From assembly GCF_900129395.1 (NCBI RefSeq), contig NZ_FQVP01000001.1, positions 310,001-374,000 of the forward strand: DNA of 64,000 nucleotides. The letters are read 5' to 3'. Of the stretch, positions 29,252 through 37,282 are shown piece by piece. A program made the translations under genes and the position numbers. This DNA is from Pseudosulfitobacter pseudonitzschiae (GTDB taxonomy: Bacteria; Pseudomonadota; Alphaproteobacteria; Rhodobacterales; Rhodobacteraceae). Numbering within the stretch: position 1 is the first letter of the stretch; each line of letters begins with the position of its first letter. A model generated the notes under the pieces. That model saw only the letters and a program-made list of their open reading frames with translations. It searched no databases and had not been told where the DNA came from.

Positions 29252-30367
29252 GTGGCGCAGGGGTTTTCGCTGAAGGATCAGCTGTTTAATGCGACTTCCC
29301 TGGGGCAGCTGGGGGCAGAATATGCCGCCGGCCTGCCGGGGCTGGACGGAGACGCCTTTGCGCGTGCCGCCCTGTCCGGCGTGCCTGACCGCAGCCTGAT
29401 GGAATGTCTGGACTGGTTCGCGGATTGCATCACCCCGCATCTGTCGCAGGATTTTCCCGAAATGGCGGACCAGCTGGAGGCGATGATGCCGCCGCCGCTG
29501 GACCCGACCCTGCGCGACGACGACTTTGGCCGGTTCATCCATGCGGTGCCGGGGATACTGGCCGTGCGCCACGGGCTGGACCATCACCGCGACCGGGCGC
29601 TGGACCTGATCCACGCGGCAACCCGGCGGTTTTCAATGGAATATTCCATCCGCCATTTCCTGAACCGCTGGCCCGAAGAGACCCTGGCACGGATGGCGGT
29701 CTGGGCGCAGGATGACAATTACCACGTGCGGCGGCTGGTCAGCGAGGGCACGCGGCCCAAGCTGCCGTGGGGACGGGCGATCGGCCTGACCCCGGCGCAG
29801 ACCCTGCCGCTGTTGGACCGGTTGCACGCCGATCCCACGCGGTTCGTGACGCGGTCGGTGGCCAACCATCTGAACGATATATCGAAAACCGACGCGGATG
29901 CGGTGCTGGGCCGGTTGCAGGATTGGCAGCGGACAGGTGCGCAGGACCCGTCAGAGCTGGCGTGGATGGCCCGCCACGCCCTGCGCACGCGGATCAAGGC
30001 CGGGCACCCCGGCGCGATGGCGCATCTGGGCTACGCCGCCGGGGCCAAGGTGGATGTACAGTTGCGGCTGGAGGCCGAAACAGTGGCCATCGGCGACCGG
30101 CTGCGGTTTGACGTGACGGTGCAGGCACCGGCGGCGCTGCCGGTGCTGGTCGATTACCGCATCCGTTTTGCCGGACCGGGGCGGGAACGTGAAAAAGTGT
30201 TCAAGCTGAAGGCGGGCAAGGTGCAGGCGGGGCGTCCGCTGGTGATGTCCAAGGCGCATCTGATGAAGGGCGACGCCACCACCTTTGCCCTCTATCCCGG
30301 CGCGCATGAACTGATCGTGCAGGTCAATGGCGTGGACCGCGGGCAGGTTGGGTTTGTGTTGATCTGA
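29252..30367 (+). CDS. DNA alkylation repair-like HEAT-repeat protein
   Basis: 371 residues from the GTG at 29252, with AAGGAG overlapping the SDR stop as ribosome site. Helical repeats occupy about residues 40-270: YHVRRLVSEGTRPKLPWG and SVANHLNDISK are typical of COG4335 AlkD-related proteins that excise alkylated bases. The C-terminal 90 residues look like a beta-sandwich and are absent from AlkD itself. The catalytic residues of AlkD were not checked. Assignment rests on sequence resemblance. Confidence 0.75.
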   Translation: MAQGFSLKDQLFNATSLGQLGAEYAAGLPGLDGDAFARAALSGVPDRSLMECLDWFADCITPHLSQDFPEMADQLEAMMPPPLDPTLRDDDFGRFIHAVPGILAVRHGLDHHRDRALDLIHAATRRFSMEYSIRHFLNRWPEETLARMAVWAQDDNYHVRRLVSEGTRPKLPWGRAIGLTPAQTLPLLDRLHADPTRFVTRSVANHLNDISKTDADAVLGRLQDWQRTGAQDPSELAWMARHALRTRIKAGHPGAMAHLGYAAGAKVDVQLRLEAETVAIGDRLRFDVTVQAPAALPVLVDYRIRFAGPGREREKVFKLKAGKVQAGRPLVMSKAHLMKGDATTFALYPGAHELIVQVNGVDRGQVGFVLI

Positions 30368-30393
30368 TTGCCGCTTGCGCGATTGTTTTTGTT

Positions 30394-30453
30394 CAGGGGG
30401 CTCTGCCCCCGGCGCTGTGCGCCGCCCCCGGAGTTTTTTTTGGCAAGATGAAG
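30394..30453 (+). repeat. Dispersed repeat, copy 3, with two 3-nt-loop hairpins
   Basis: GGGGGC-TCT-GCCCCC (30396-30410) is followed directly by GGCGC-TGT-GCGCC (30411-30423), then CCCCGGAG, a T-run and TGGCAAGATGAAG. It is the same module as at 46398-46456 but with the hairpins first relative to the upstream gene, so its orientation is opposite to most copies. It sits in the 238-nt gap before an ABC ATPase gene. No other feature is seen in that gap. Confidence 0.8.
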
Positions 30454-30605
30454 TGCAGATTGGCGCGGGCGGCTGTGCTGCGGAAGGTCTGCGAATATGT
30501 ACATATTCGGGTGATTTATGTACGGGTTTCGCGGCGGCGCTTGCGGGGGCGGCCCCGTCCTGATAGCCCAAGCCCGACCGAATTTATCAGACTTGGAGAG
30601 AGCCG

Positions 30606-31694
30606 TTGGCCGAGGTGCCCAGACTGGAGATCCGCAACCTGCGGCGCAGCTTTGATGGCCGGGCGGTGGTGGACGGCGTGTCGCTGAGCATCATGCCGGG
30701 GCAGGTGACCTGCCTGCTGGGGCCGTCGGGCTGTGGCAAGTCCACGACCTTGCGCATGATCGCCGGCGTCGAGACGCAGGACAGCGGCGAAATCTACGTC
30801 GATGGCAAGTTGATCAGTGACGCCGTGACCCGCGTGCCTCCCGAACGGCGCGAGATCGGGTTGATGTTTCAGGACTTTGCCCTGTTTCCGCATCTGAGCG
30901 TCGAGGGCAATGTGGCCTATGGGCTGCGGGGCAGCCGCGCCGAGAAACGCGCGCGGGTCGAGGAGATGCTGGGCCGTGTGCACATGCAGCGGTTCATCGA
31001 CATGTTCCCGCACCAGTTGTCGGGTGGCGAGCAGCAGCGGGTGGCGTTGGCGCGCGCGCTGGCGCCGCAGCCGCGCATCATGCTGATGGACGAGCCGTTC
31101 TCGGGGCTGGACAACCGTTTGCGCGACGGCATCCGCGACGAGACGCTGAGCATCCTCAAGGAAGAAGACACGGCGGTTCTGCTGGTCACCCACGAGCCGG
31201 ACGAGGCGATGCGCATGGCCGACGAGATCGCGCTGATGCGCGACGGGAAAATCGTGCAGCAGGGCGCGCCCTATAACGTCTACACGCGGCCCCTGGACCG
31301 CGCGTCTGTGGCGTTTTTCTCGGATGCCAACGTGCGACGTGCCACCGTGCAGGGCGCGCTGGCGATGACGCCGTTCGGGCGGTTCCTGGCCCCCGGCATT
31401 GCCGATGGCACCGAGGTGGACATCGTGTTCCGCCCGCAGCACGTGCGGATCGATTTTGACCGTGCGGGCGTGGGGCCGGTGCCGACGGCCGTCGAGGGCA
31501 CGGCGGCGCGGGCCGTGGTGGAACGGGCGCGGTTCATGGGCAACGAAAGCCTGGTGGAATTCCGGCTGGACCATGACGGGACGGTGATGAAATCCACCGT
31601 GCCGGGGGTGTTCCTGCCGCAACCGGGCACGGTGATGTGGCTGCGGGTGCGGCGCGACAAATGTTTTGTGTTTCCTGCGGGGGCGACTGCGTGA
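30606..31694 (+). CDS. ABC transporter ATP-binding protein (FbpC/PotA-like), orphan
   Basis: 362 residues from a TTG start at 30606, ten bases after GGAGAG. Walker A GPSGCGKST, Q-loop MFQDFALFP, signature LSGGEQQR, Walker B IMLMDEPFSGLD and H-loop VTHEPDEA are all present. A C-terminal TOBE-like domain (about residues 280-360) matches iron/sugar/polyamine importers. No permease or binding protein is adjacent, so the partner is elsewhere or unknown. The stop overlaps the next start by 4 nt (GTGA). Confidence 0.9.
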   Translation: MAEVPRLEIRNLRRSFDGRAVVDGVSLSIMPGQVTCLLGPSGCGKSTTLRMIAGVETQDSGEIYVDGKLISDAVTRVPPERREIGLMFQDFALFPHLSVEGNVAYGLRGSRAEKRARVEEMLGRVHMQRFIDMFPHQLSGGEQQRVALARALAPQPRIMLMDEPFSGLDNRLRDGIRDETLSILKEEDTAVLLVTHEPDEAMRMADEIALMRDGKIVQQGAPYNVYTRPLDRASVAFFSDANVRRATVQGALAMTPFGRFLAPGIADGTEVDIVFRPQHVRIDFDRAGVGPVPTAVEGTAARAVVERARFMGNESLVEFRLDHDGTVMKSTVPGVFLPQPGTVMWLRVRRDKCFVFPAGATA

Positions 31695-32044
31695 GCGGAC
31701 CTTTGATCATCGAGTTTGGCTTGGGCACGTCCTTGCGCCGCGCCGATTACACCGATGCGGCGGCCAAGGCGGTGCGCCATGCGCTGTGGCGCAATTCGAT
31801 CAACCTGGCAGAACTGTTCGGCTTTCCCAAAGAGGCGATGCAGATCGCCGTGCGGGTGGCGGTGCAGCAGCCGGACCAGGTGGATGTCGAGGTATTGCGG
31901 GCGATCTTCCCCTATGGCCAGGCCCAGATCGAAGTGGTGCAGGGCGGTCTGGACGTGCCGCGCCCCGAAGGTGTCGGCAACCCCACGGTGATGGCGCAGG
32001 CGGCGCTGACCGTGTCCTTTGACATGGAGCGGGCAGATGGCTGA
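31691..32044 (+). CDS. Lin0512-family protein, first of a pair
   Basis: 117 residues from the GTG at 31691, overlapping the ABC ATPase stop. The pattern IIEFGLGTSLRRADYTDAAA, then VQQPDQVDV and a late GGLDVP is that of the Lin0512 family, whose function is unknown. An in-frame extension upstream to 31637 lies inside the ABC gene and is rejected. The start shares 4 nt with the ABC stop, so it is likely co-translated. Confidence 0.8.
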   Translation: MSGPLIIEFGLGTSLRRADYTDAAAKAVRHALWRNSINLAELFGFPKEAMQIAVRVAVQQPDQVDVEVLRAIFPYGQAQIEVVQGGLDVPRPEGVGNPTVMAQAALTVSFDMERADG

Positions 32045-32393
32045 GCAGCGGGTGATCATCGAAATGGGGCAGGGCAACGACCTGCACGGGCGCGATTACA
32101 CCAAGGCGGCGCGCCGTGCCATCGAGGATGCGTTTCGTGGCTCGTCGCTGCCGTTGTTCGGCACGCTGGGGCTGGATGCGTCGGATATGCGCGTGCAGGT
32201 GACCGTGGCGGTGCAACAGCCCGCGGCGGTGGATGTGGACGCGCTGGTCGCGGTGTTGCCGCGCGGACGGGCCGAGGTGCGGGCCGTGTTCGGCGGCATG
32301 GACGTGCCGTCGGACGACGAGGTGATCGTCGTGGCCACGGCGGCGGTCGAGGCGTTCTTGCCTGCACAGACCGGGTGGCGGTTAAGGGGATGA
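32037..32393 (+). CDS. Lin0512-family protein, second of a pair
   Basis: 118 residues, overlapping the previous gene by 8 nt. IIEMGQGNDLHGRDYTKAA, VQQPAAVDV and FGGMDVP repeat the blocks of the first Lin0512 gene at about the same spacing, so the two are tandem paralogues. They may form a heteromer. Association with an orphan ABC ATPase suggests a role in the same transport or regulatory process, but that is inference. Confidence 0.8.
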   Translation: MAEQRVIIEMGQGNDLHGRDYTKAARRAIEDAFRGSSLPLFGTLGLDASDMRVQVTVAVQQPAAVDVDALVAVLPRGRAEVRAVFGGMDVPSDDEVIVVATAAVEAFLPAQTGWRLRG

Positions 32394-32395
32394 TT

Positions 32396-32460
32396 CACGG
32401 GGCTTTGCCCCCGACGCTGCGCGTCTCCCCCCCCAGGATATTCTTATCCAAAAGAACGGG
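32396..32460 (-). repeat. Stop-proximal dispersed repeat, copy 4
   Basis: Lies between convergent genes. On the - strand it follows the WYL regulator stop directly: TTCTTTTGGATAAGAATATCC, then a G-run and the hairpins GACGC-TGC-GCGTC (32413-32425) and GGGGC-TTT-GCCCC (32399-32411). It may double as a bidirectional terminator, although no long U-run follows a stem. Confidence 0.75.
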
Positions 32461-33102
32461 TTAGGGGCTATCGTCGAGGAAAAGCTCGGGCAGGGCTTCG
32501 GATGTGTCGATCAGGTCCAGGCGAAAGTCGCGCATGGCCGCGCGCCATTCGCACCATGCGGTCAGGGTCCAGACCGGGCCGAGGCTGCTGAGCCTGAGCG
32601 GGCGGATGGTGCGCGTGGTGATGCGGTTGCCGCGCGAATGGTAGGTGATGCGCAGTTTCTGGCGCGCGCGGATGGCGGCGCGGATGCGCGGGATGTGCGA
32701 TGCCCCGCGGGCGGCGTCGGCAAAGGGTGGCTTTTCCAGCTTCCACGCGTCGGCAGGGGCAATCGTCGCCTCGGGCAGCAGGGCGTCGATGCGGTCGGCC
32801 AGCGTGGTCGCGGCCTGTGACAGTTCGGGGTCGGCGGATTGACCCAGGATGGCAAGGCCGAGGCTGAGCGCTTCGAGCTCGGCCGGGGCCAGGTCGAGCG
32901 GGGGCAGGCGGATCTGGTTGGTCAGGTGGTAACCGGTGCCACGGGTGCCCTGCACCGGAACCCCTGCGGCCTGTAAGCTTTGGATGTCACGATAGAGCGT
33001 GCGTTGCGACACGCCCAATTGCCGCGCCAGATCGGCGGCGCGCTGGGTGTTGCCGGTGCGCAGGGCATCGACAAGGGAGTGAAGGCGGGTTTGGCGGGTC
33101 AT
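32461..33102 (-). CDS. HTH/WYL-domain transcriptional regulator (YafY-like)
   Basis: 213 residues from the ATG at 33102 (MTRQTRLHSLVDAL); the longer in-frame extension across the divergent region is rejected. An N-terminal winged helix (AADLARQLGVSQRTLYRDIQSLQ, about residues 22-44) is followed by a WYL-type ligand-sensing domain. The usual WYL triad is not conserved here; YHSRGNRITTR is the matching place. A 7-bp inverted repeat at 33104-33123 abuts the start codon and suggests autoregulation. It is divergent from tatA. Confidence 0.88.
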   Translation of the reverse strand: MTRQTRLHSLVDALRTGNTQRAADLARQLGVSQRTLYRDIQSLQAAGVPVQGTRGTGYHLTNQIRLPPLDLAPAELEALSLGLAILGQSADPELSQAATTLADRIDALLPEATIAPADAWKLEKPPFADAARGASHIPRIRAAIRARQKLRITYHSRGNRITTRTIRPLRLSSLGPVWTLTAWCEWRAAMRDFRLDLIDTSEALPELFLDDSP

Positions 33103-33103
33103 T

Positions 33104-33123
33104 ACTGACAAATACGTGTCAGT
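33104..33123. promoter_or_regulatory. Inverted repeat, candidate operator of the WYL regulator
   Basis: ACTGACA-AATACG-TGTCAGT is a perfect 7-bp inverted repeat with a 6-nt spacer. It starts one base upstream of the regulator's ATG and so covers its ribosome-binding region. A dimeric regulator bound here would block its own translation start or transcription. Confidence 0.6.
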
Positions 33124-33273
33124 TGTACAAAAGGCCAGATTTTTGTGGTGGACTCTGACCCCAAACGCGGGGGGCAAAGCGGCATTGCGGCTTTTACCCG
33201 GCGGCGCGGTTGCATAGACAAAAGCCGATACACAGAAAACGTGCCGCGGGGCGCGTACAGCGGGAGAATTGAA

Positions 33274-33489
33274 ATGCTGAACAACATTGGACCGATGGGT
33301 CTGCTCTTGATTGCGGTTGTGGTGCTTGTGCTGTTCGGGCGCGGCAAGATTTCCAGCCTGATGGGCGAAGTCGGCAAAGGCATCACCAGCTTCAAGAAAG
33401 GCGTCAGCGAAGGCCAGAATTCTCTGGACGATGACGACTACAAGCAAGCCAAGGACGTCACGCCCGAGACCGAAAAAGACAAGGTCTGA
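33274..33489 (+). CDS. tatA: Sec-independent protein translocase subunit TatA
   Basis: 71 residues from the ATG at 33274, with GGGAGA at 33261-33266. The single hydrophobic helix ([19 protein letters not shown]) is followed by the FGRGKI hinge and an amphipathic helix ([14 protein letters not shown]), then an acidic tail. It forms the protein-conducting assembly for folded proteins. First gene of the tatABC unit. Confidence 0.96.
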   Translation: MLNNIGPMGLLLIAVVVLVLFGRGKISSLMGEVGKGITSFKKGVSEGQNSLDDDDYKQAKDVTPETEKDKV

Positions 33490-33492
33490 TCC

Positions 33493-33963
33493 ATGTTCGG
33501 CATGGGCTGGAGCGAGCTTTTGGTCGTTGGGGTCGTGGCGTTGATCGTCGTCGGCCCCAAGGATCTGCCGGTGTTGTTCCGGCAGATCGGGCAATTTGTT
33601 GGCAAAGCCAAGGGCATGGCGCGCGAATTCACCAGCGCCATGAACGACGCGGCTGACGAAAGCGGGATGCGTGATATTTCCAAGACGTTGAAATCGGCGA
33701 CCAATCCGTTGGGCACCGCGATGGACGGCGTCAAGGATGCGGCGCGCGATGTGTCGTCGTCGTTGCGCAACATGGACAGTGACAGCGAGACCGCAAAACT
33801 GGCCGCAGAGCGCGCGGCCAAGACCAAGAAGATCCAGGCGTCGACCGCCCGCGCCGCCGCAGACCGCAAAATGCGCGAGGCCGAAGAGGCCCGCAAGGCC
33901 GCCGACGCCGCCGAGGCGGCATTGGCCGATGATACATCCGACACACCCAAAGGCACCACATGA
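33493..33963 (+). CDS. tatB: Sec-independent protein translocase subunit TatB
   Basis: 156 residues, beginning [17 protein letters not shown]. The glutamate of the TM helix and the [17 protein letters not shown] hinge are typical of TatB, which recognises twin-arginine signals with TatC. A long charged, Ala/Lys-rich cytoplasmic tail follows. The stop overlaps tatC by 4 nt. Confidence 0.96.
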   Translation: MFGMGWSELLVVGVVALIVVGPKDLPVLFRQIGQFVGKAKGMAREFTSAMNDAADESGMRDISKTLKSATNPLGTAMDGVKDAARDVSSSLRNMDSDSETAKLAAERAAKTKKIQASTARAAADRKMREAEEARKAADAAEAALADDTSDTPKGTT

Positions 33964-34865
33964 GCCACGCAGACGACATAGAAGACAGCAGCGCCCCGCT
34001 GATCGAGCATCTGGCCGAGCTGCGCACGCGGCTGATCCGTTCGGTGCTGGCCTTTGTGGTGGCGATGATCTTTTGCTTTTCCTTCGGCAGCGCGATCCTG
34101 GATTTCCTGCTGGTCCCGATCGAGCAGACCATGCGCGATCTGGGCAACCCCAATCCGGTGATGCAGTACACCGCGCCGCAGGAGTATTTCTTTACCCTCG
34201 TGCGGATTTCGATGGTGGGGGGGCTGGCTCTGTCGTTCCCGATCATCGCCTACCAGCTTTGGCGTTTCGTCGCACCTGGGCTGTACAAGAATGAGAAATC
34301 GGCCTTTCTGCCCTTTCTCATCGCATCGCCCGCGCTGTTCCTGCTGGGGGCGGCCTTTGCGCAATATGTGGTCGTGCCGATGGCGATGCAGTTCTTTCTG
34401 GGCTTTGCGGATGCCGCGTCGATCCTGACGGCAATTGTGCAGGATGGCACAGTCAAGGATTCGACCAAGGGCATCGACATCGTGTTTCAGGGCAAGGTGA
34501 ACGAAAGCCTTGATATCACGCTGAAAATGATCGTGGCCTTTGGCCTGTGCTTCCAGTTGCCCGTGCTGCTGACCCTGATGGGCAAGGCCGGTCTGGTGTC
34601 CTCCGAGGGTCTGGCCAACGTGCGCAAATATGCCATCGTCGCCATTCTGGTGGTGGCTGCATTGGTCACGCCGCCCGACGTCGTGACCCAGTTGATCCTG
34701 TTCGTGGTGGTCTTTGGCCTGTACGAAATCTCGATCTGGCTGGTGCGTGGTGTGGAACGCCGCCGCGACAGGCGTCTGCGCGAAGAGGGCTATTTTGACG
34801 ATGAAGAAGACGAAGAAGGTCTGGACGACATTCTGAACGGTGACGACGAGGACCTGAAACCGTGA
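33960..34865 (+). CDS. tatC: Sec-independent protein translocase subunit TatC
   Basis: 301 residues with six membrane helices. [12 protein letters not shown] near the N-terminus and the FALSFPI-type segment (here [20 protein letters not shown]) are the conserved TatC regions. The C-terminal 30 residues are strongly acidic. It is the core receptor for twin-arginine signal peptides. The stop overlaps the next gene (GTGA). Confidence 0.96.
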   Translation: MSHADDIEDSSAPLIEHLAELRTRLIRSVLAFVVAMIFCFSFGSAILDFLLVPIEQTMRDLGNPNPVMQYTAPQEYFFTLVRISMVGGLALSFPIIAYQLWRFVAPGLYKNEKSAFLPFLIASPALFLLGAAFAQYVVVPMAMQFFLGFADAASILTAIVQDGTVKDSTKGIDIVFQGKVNESLDITLKMIVAFGLCFQLPVLLTLMGKAGLVSSEGLANVRKYAIVAILVVAALVTPPDVVTQLILFVVVFGLYEISIWLVRGVERRRDRRLREEGYFDDEEDEEGLDDILNGDDEDLKP

Positions 34866-35701
34866 TCGACGACCCTATGGACCGCATCGCGGCGGCGCTG
34901 GAGCGTATGGCCCCCGCGCCGCTGCAGGCCCCCGATTTCGACGCCGCCAGCGCCTTTGTCTGGCACACTGGCCCGGACCGGCTGGAACCGGTGCACCAGA
35001 TCAGCCGCGTGCCGCTGAAGCTGCTGGTGGGCAACGACCGCTCGCGCGATACGCTGCTGGCGAACACCACGCAGTTTGCGCGCGGATTGCCCGCCAACAA
35101 CGCCCTGCTCTGGGGTGCGCGGGGCATGGGGAAATCCAGCCTTGTCAAGGCGGTACACGGTGCTGTTCAGGCCGAGTATCCGCAGCTTAAGATCGTGGAG
35201 TTGCAACGCGAGGACCTGCCCAGCGTGGGCCGTCTGCTGAACCTGCTGCGCGGGGCTTCGGGGCGGTTTGTGCTGTATTGCGACGACCTCAGCTTTGGCC
35301 ACGACGACAGCCATTACAAATCGCTCAAGGCGGTTCTGGATGGCGGGATCGAAGGACGGCCCGAGAATGTGGTGCTCTATGCCACGTCGAACCGCCGCCA
35401 CCTGATGCCGCGCGACATGATCGAAAACGAACGGCAAAGCGGTATCAACCCCGCCGAGGCGGTCGAGGAAAAGGTGTCGCTGTCCGACCGGTTCGGGTTG
35501 TGGCTGGGTTTTCATCCCTGCGATCAGGACCAGTACCTGGCGATGATCCGCGGCTATTGCGACGCTTACGGCGTGGACATCGACAACGCGACATTGCGGA
35601 CCGAGGCCATCGAATGGCAGGCCACGCGTGGTGCACGGTCAGGCCGGGTGGCATGGCAGTATTTCGTGGACCTTGCGGGCCGTTCGGGCGTCACGCTTTA
35701 G
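34862..35701 (+). CDS. DUF815-family ATPase
   Basis: 279 residues, GTG start overlapping the tatC stop. An AAA+-type P-loop GARGMGKSSLVK (about residues 84-95) and a Walker B-like FVLYCDDLSF are present. YATSNRRHLMPRDM matches sensor-1 of this family. The family is widespread but its substrate is unknown. It is the last gene of the tat transcription unit. No terminator hairpin was found immediately downstream. Confidence 0.88.
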   Translation: MIDDPMDRIAAALERMAPAPLQAPDFDAASAFVWHTGPDRLEPVHQISRVPLKLLVGNDRSRDTLLANTTQFARGLPANNALLWGARGMGKSSLVKAVHGAVQAEYPQLKIVELQREDLPSVGRLLNLLRGASGRFVLYCDDLSFGHDDSHYKSLKAVLDGGIEGRPENVVLYATSNRRHLMPRDMIENERQSGINPAEAVEEKVSLSDRFGLWLGFHPCDQDQYLAMIRGYCDAYGVDIDNATLRTEAIEWQATRGARSGRVAWQYFVDLAGRSGVTL

Positions 35702-36072
35702 GCGGCGGGGTGTTGACCGTCGGATGACTTTGGCCTTTTGCCATCATCTGAGTCCGAGTGGAAAACCGGACGTACGTGCGGGGCGCGGCGAATGGCAGGA
35801 GTGAGCCCTTTCCGCAATCCCCTGCGCGGGATCAAGGCCGCAGGCCGCCGCGCATCGCCGGGCCGTCCGCCGGCACGGCGATTTGGCTGCTGTTGTGTGT
35901 TACCGCCAGCTAGGAATGTGTTTGGCTGCCATAAACTGCCAGTCACAGAGGTCGGATCGCCGCACCACGGCCCGACGATGCGCGGCTTTGCGTTCCATTT
36001 CAAACGTTAGTTCAGTCCCACACAGCAGAATTTGGCCCATACTGCGTCCAAGGTCCGCTTCGGGTCCTGACG
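35702..36072. other. 371-nt intergenic region with a fossil-like element
   Basis: No gene is supported. A short open frame here lacks a ribosome site and is composed of intergenic motifs. The stretch GGAAAACCGGACGT (35760-35773) through GAGCCC (35803-35808) recurs inverted at 42540-42587. Further on, CAGAATTTGGCCCA and GTCCGCTTCGGG look like more pieces of the same roseobacter-type intergenic sequence. ATCGCCG/CGGCGAT (35855-35882) is a loose inverted repeat. Confidence 0.5.
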
Positions 36073-37113
36073 CTAAGCCGCCGCCAGCAATTTTGCCTCA
36101 TAGGCCCGCAAGCAGGGCGCAGCCTTGGGGCCATAGGCGGCCAGGTCGGGAAACAGGGCTTCGATTTCGGCCCGCGCGACCGGGTTCACCGCCTGTTTGG
36201 TCATGTCGCCGGGGTACAGTGTTTCCGACCAGATCCCGTGCGATTGCACAACGTGGTGCGCGTCCAGCAGGATGTGGTGATAGGTCACCAGCCCGCCCGT
36301 GCGGCGATAGACACCGTCCATGTTCAGCAGGTCGACGGCGCGCACCAGCACTTCTTCCTGACCGTACAGCAGCTCGGCGCGCCAGTCCGTCAGCAGGATG
36401 GCGTGTTGGGGCGACACCACCAGATCGGCGTCGTTGCCCAGGGTGCCTGCGGTGATCACGACCGGCGCCAGATCGCTTTGTGCCAGCACGGTGGTCGCCC
36501 CGATCCAGCGGATTGGCTGCGCACCGTCGGTGCCGGTGATCACCAGATCGCCCTGCGACAGGTCCTCGACAGCGCGGGGGCCGTCGGGCGTTTCGATCAT
36601 CACGCCCGAGGCAAAGCACACCACCGAACCGCCAAGATCCGCATGGGGTGTGCTGTCGTCGTTTTCGGTGATGCCGCCCGTTGTCAGGTTGGTGTCGGCG
36701 GGGGGCATCCCGTCCGGAAACACCAGGAAATAGCCGTTCTCGCCCGCGTCCTGTACGTCGTTGTCATTGTTCAGGTCCACATCGATGACGCCCACGCGCC
36801 ACGTGTTCGTGCCGTCGGTCACGGTAAAGGTATAGTCCCAGATCACCTGACGGTCGACGCCGTCCACTTCGACGGTCTGCTCCCAGGCACCGCCAAAGCG
36901 TTCCGCGCTGTCGACATATTCGTTCACATCGCCGTCGCCGTTGAACACGGTTGCGCCGTCGTTTTCCTCGACCACGAAATAGGTGTCTTCGCCGGAATAG
37001 CGCCAGGTGCCGCTGGGCGCATAGGCATAATCAACGGGGTTGCCGTTGAGTGTGCTTTGCGTGCCGCGAATGACGTTGGTGTATCCGTAGTAGACCGCCA
37101 TCGAAAAACCCAT
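36073..37113 (-). CDS. Hint-domain protein
   Basis: 346 residues (start at 37113; an ATG at 37101, MAVYYGYTNV, is an alternative). The N-terminal region has several Asp/Asn-rich turns (DVDLNNDNDVQDAGENGYF) that could bind calcium. The Hint module begins at VVCFASGVMIETPDGPRAV, with a Cys at the cleavage position (about residue 180), and continues VISPQHAILLTDW-like and ILLDAHHVVQSHGI. Resembles the other Hint protein at 27289-28308 in the C-terminal half only. No signal peptide; secretion by type I systems is known for relatives. Confidence 0.85.
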   Translation of the reverse strand: MGFSMAVYYGYTNVIRGTQSTLNGNPVDYAYAPSGTWRYSGEDTYFVVEENDGATVFNGDGDVNEYVDSAERFGGAWEQTVEVDGVDRQVIWDYTFTVTDGTNTWRVGVIDVDLNNDNDVQDAGENGYFLVFPDGMPPADTNLTTGGITENDDSTPHADLGGSVVCFASGVMIETPDGPRAVEDLSQGDLVITGTDGAQPIRWIGATTVLAQSDLAPVVITAGTLGNDADLVVSPQHAILLTDWRAELLYGQEEVLVRAVDLLNMDGVYRRTGGLVTYHHILLDAHHVVQSHGIWSETLYPGDMTKQAVNPVARAEIEALFPDLAAYGPKAAPCLRAYEAKLLAAA

Positions 37114-37282
37114 CCAGTTGTTGTGTCTGGATCGTTTCTGAAGGCGAACCGGGGCGACGCTTGGGCCGTCGCGTGGCTATTTTGGTGTCATTATCTCTGA
37201 ATAGGGCACAATCGACGCCGATTGTGCCCCATATGTGGCGAACCACGGCAGGTTCGCCACAGTCTGAACCGGTAAACCGGGG

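Noticed and set aside
35738-36010. An open frame of about 90 codons between DUF815 and the Hint gene
   Set aside because: No ribosome site, no hydrophobic core or known motif, and it is made of intergenic repeat-like sequence.
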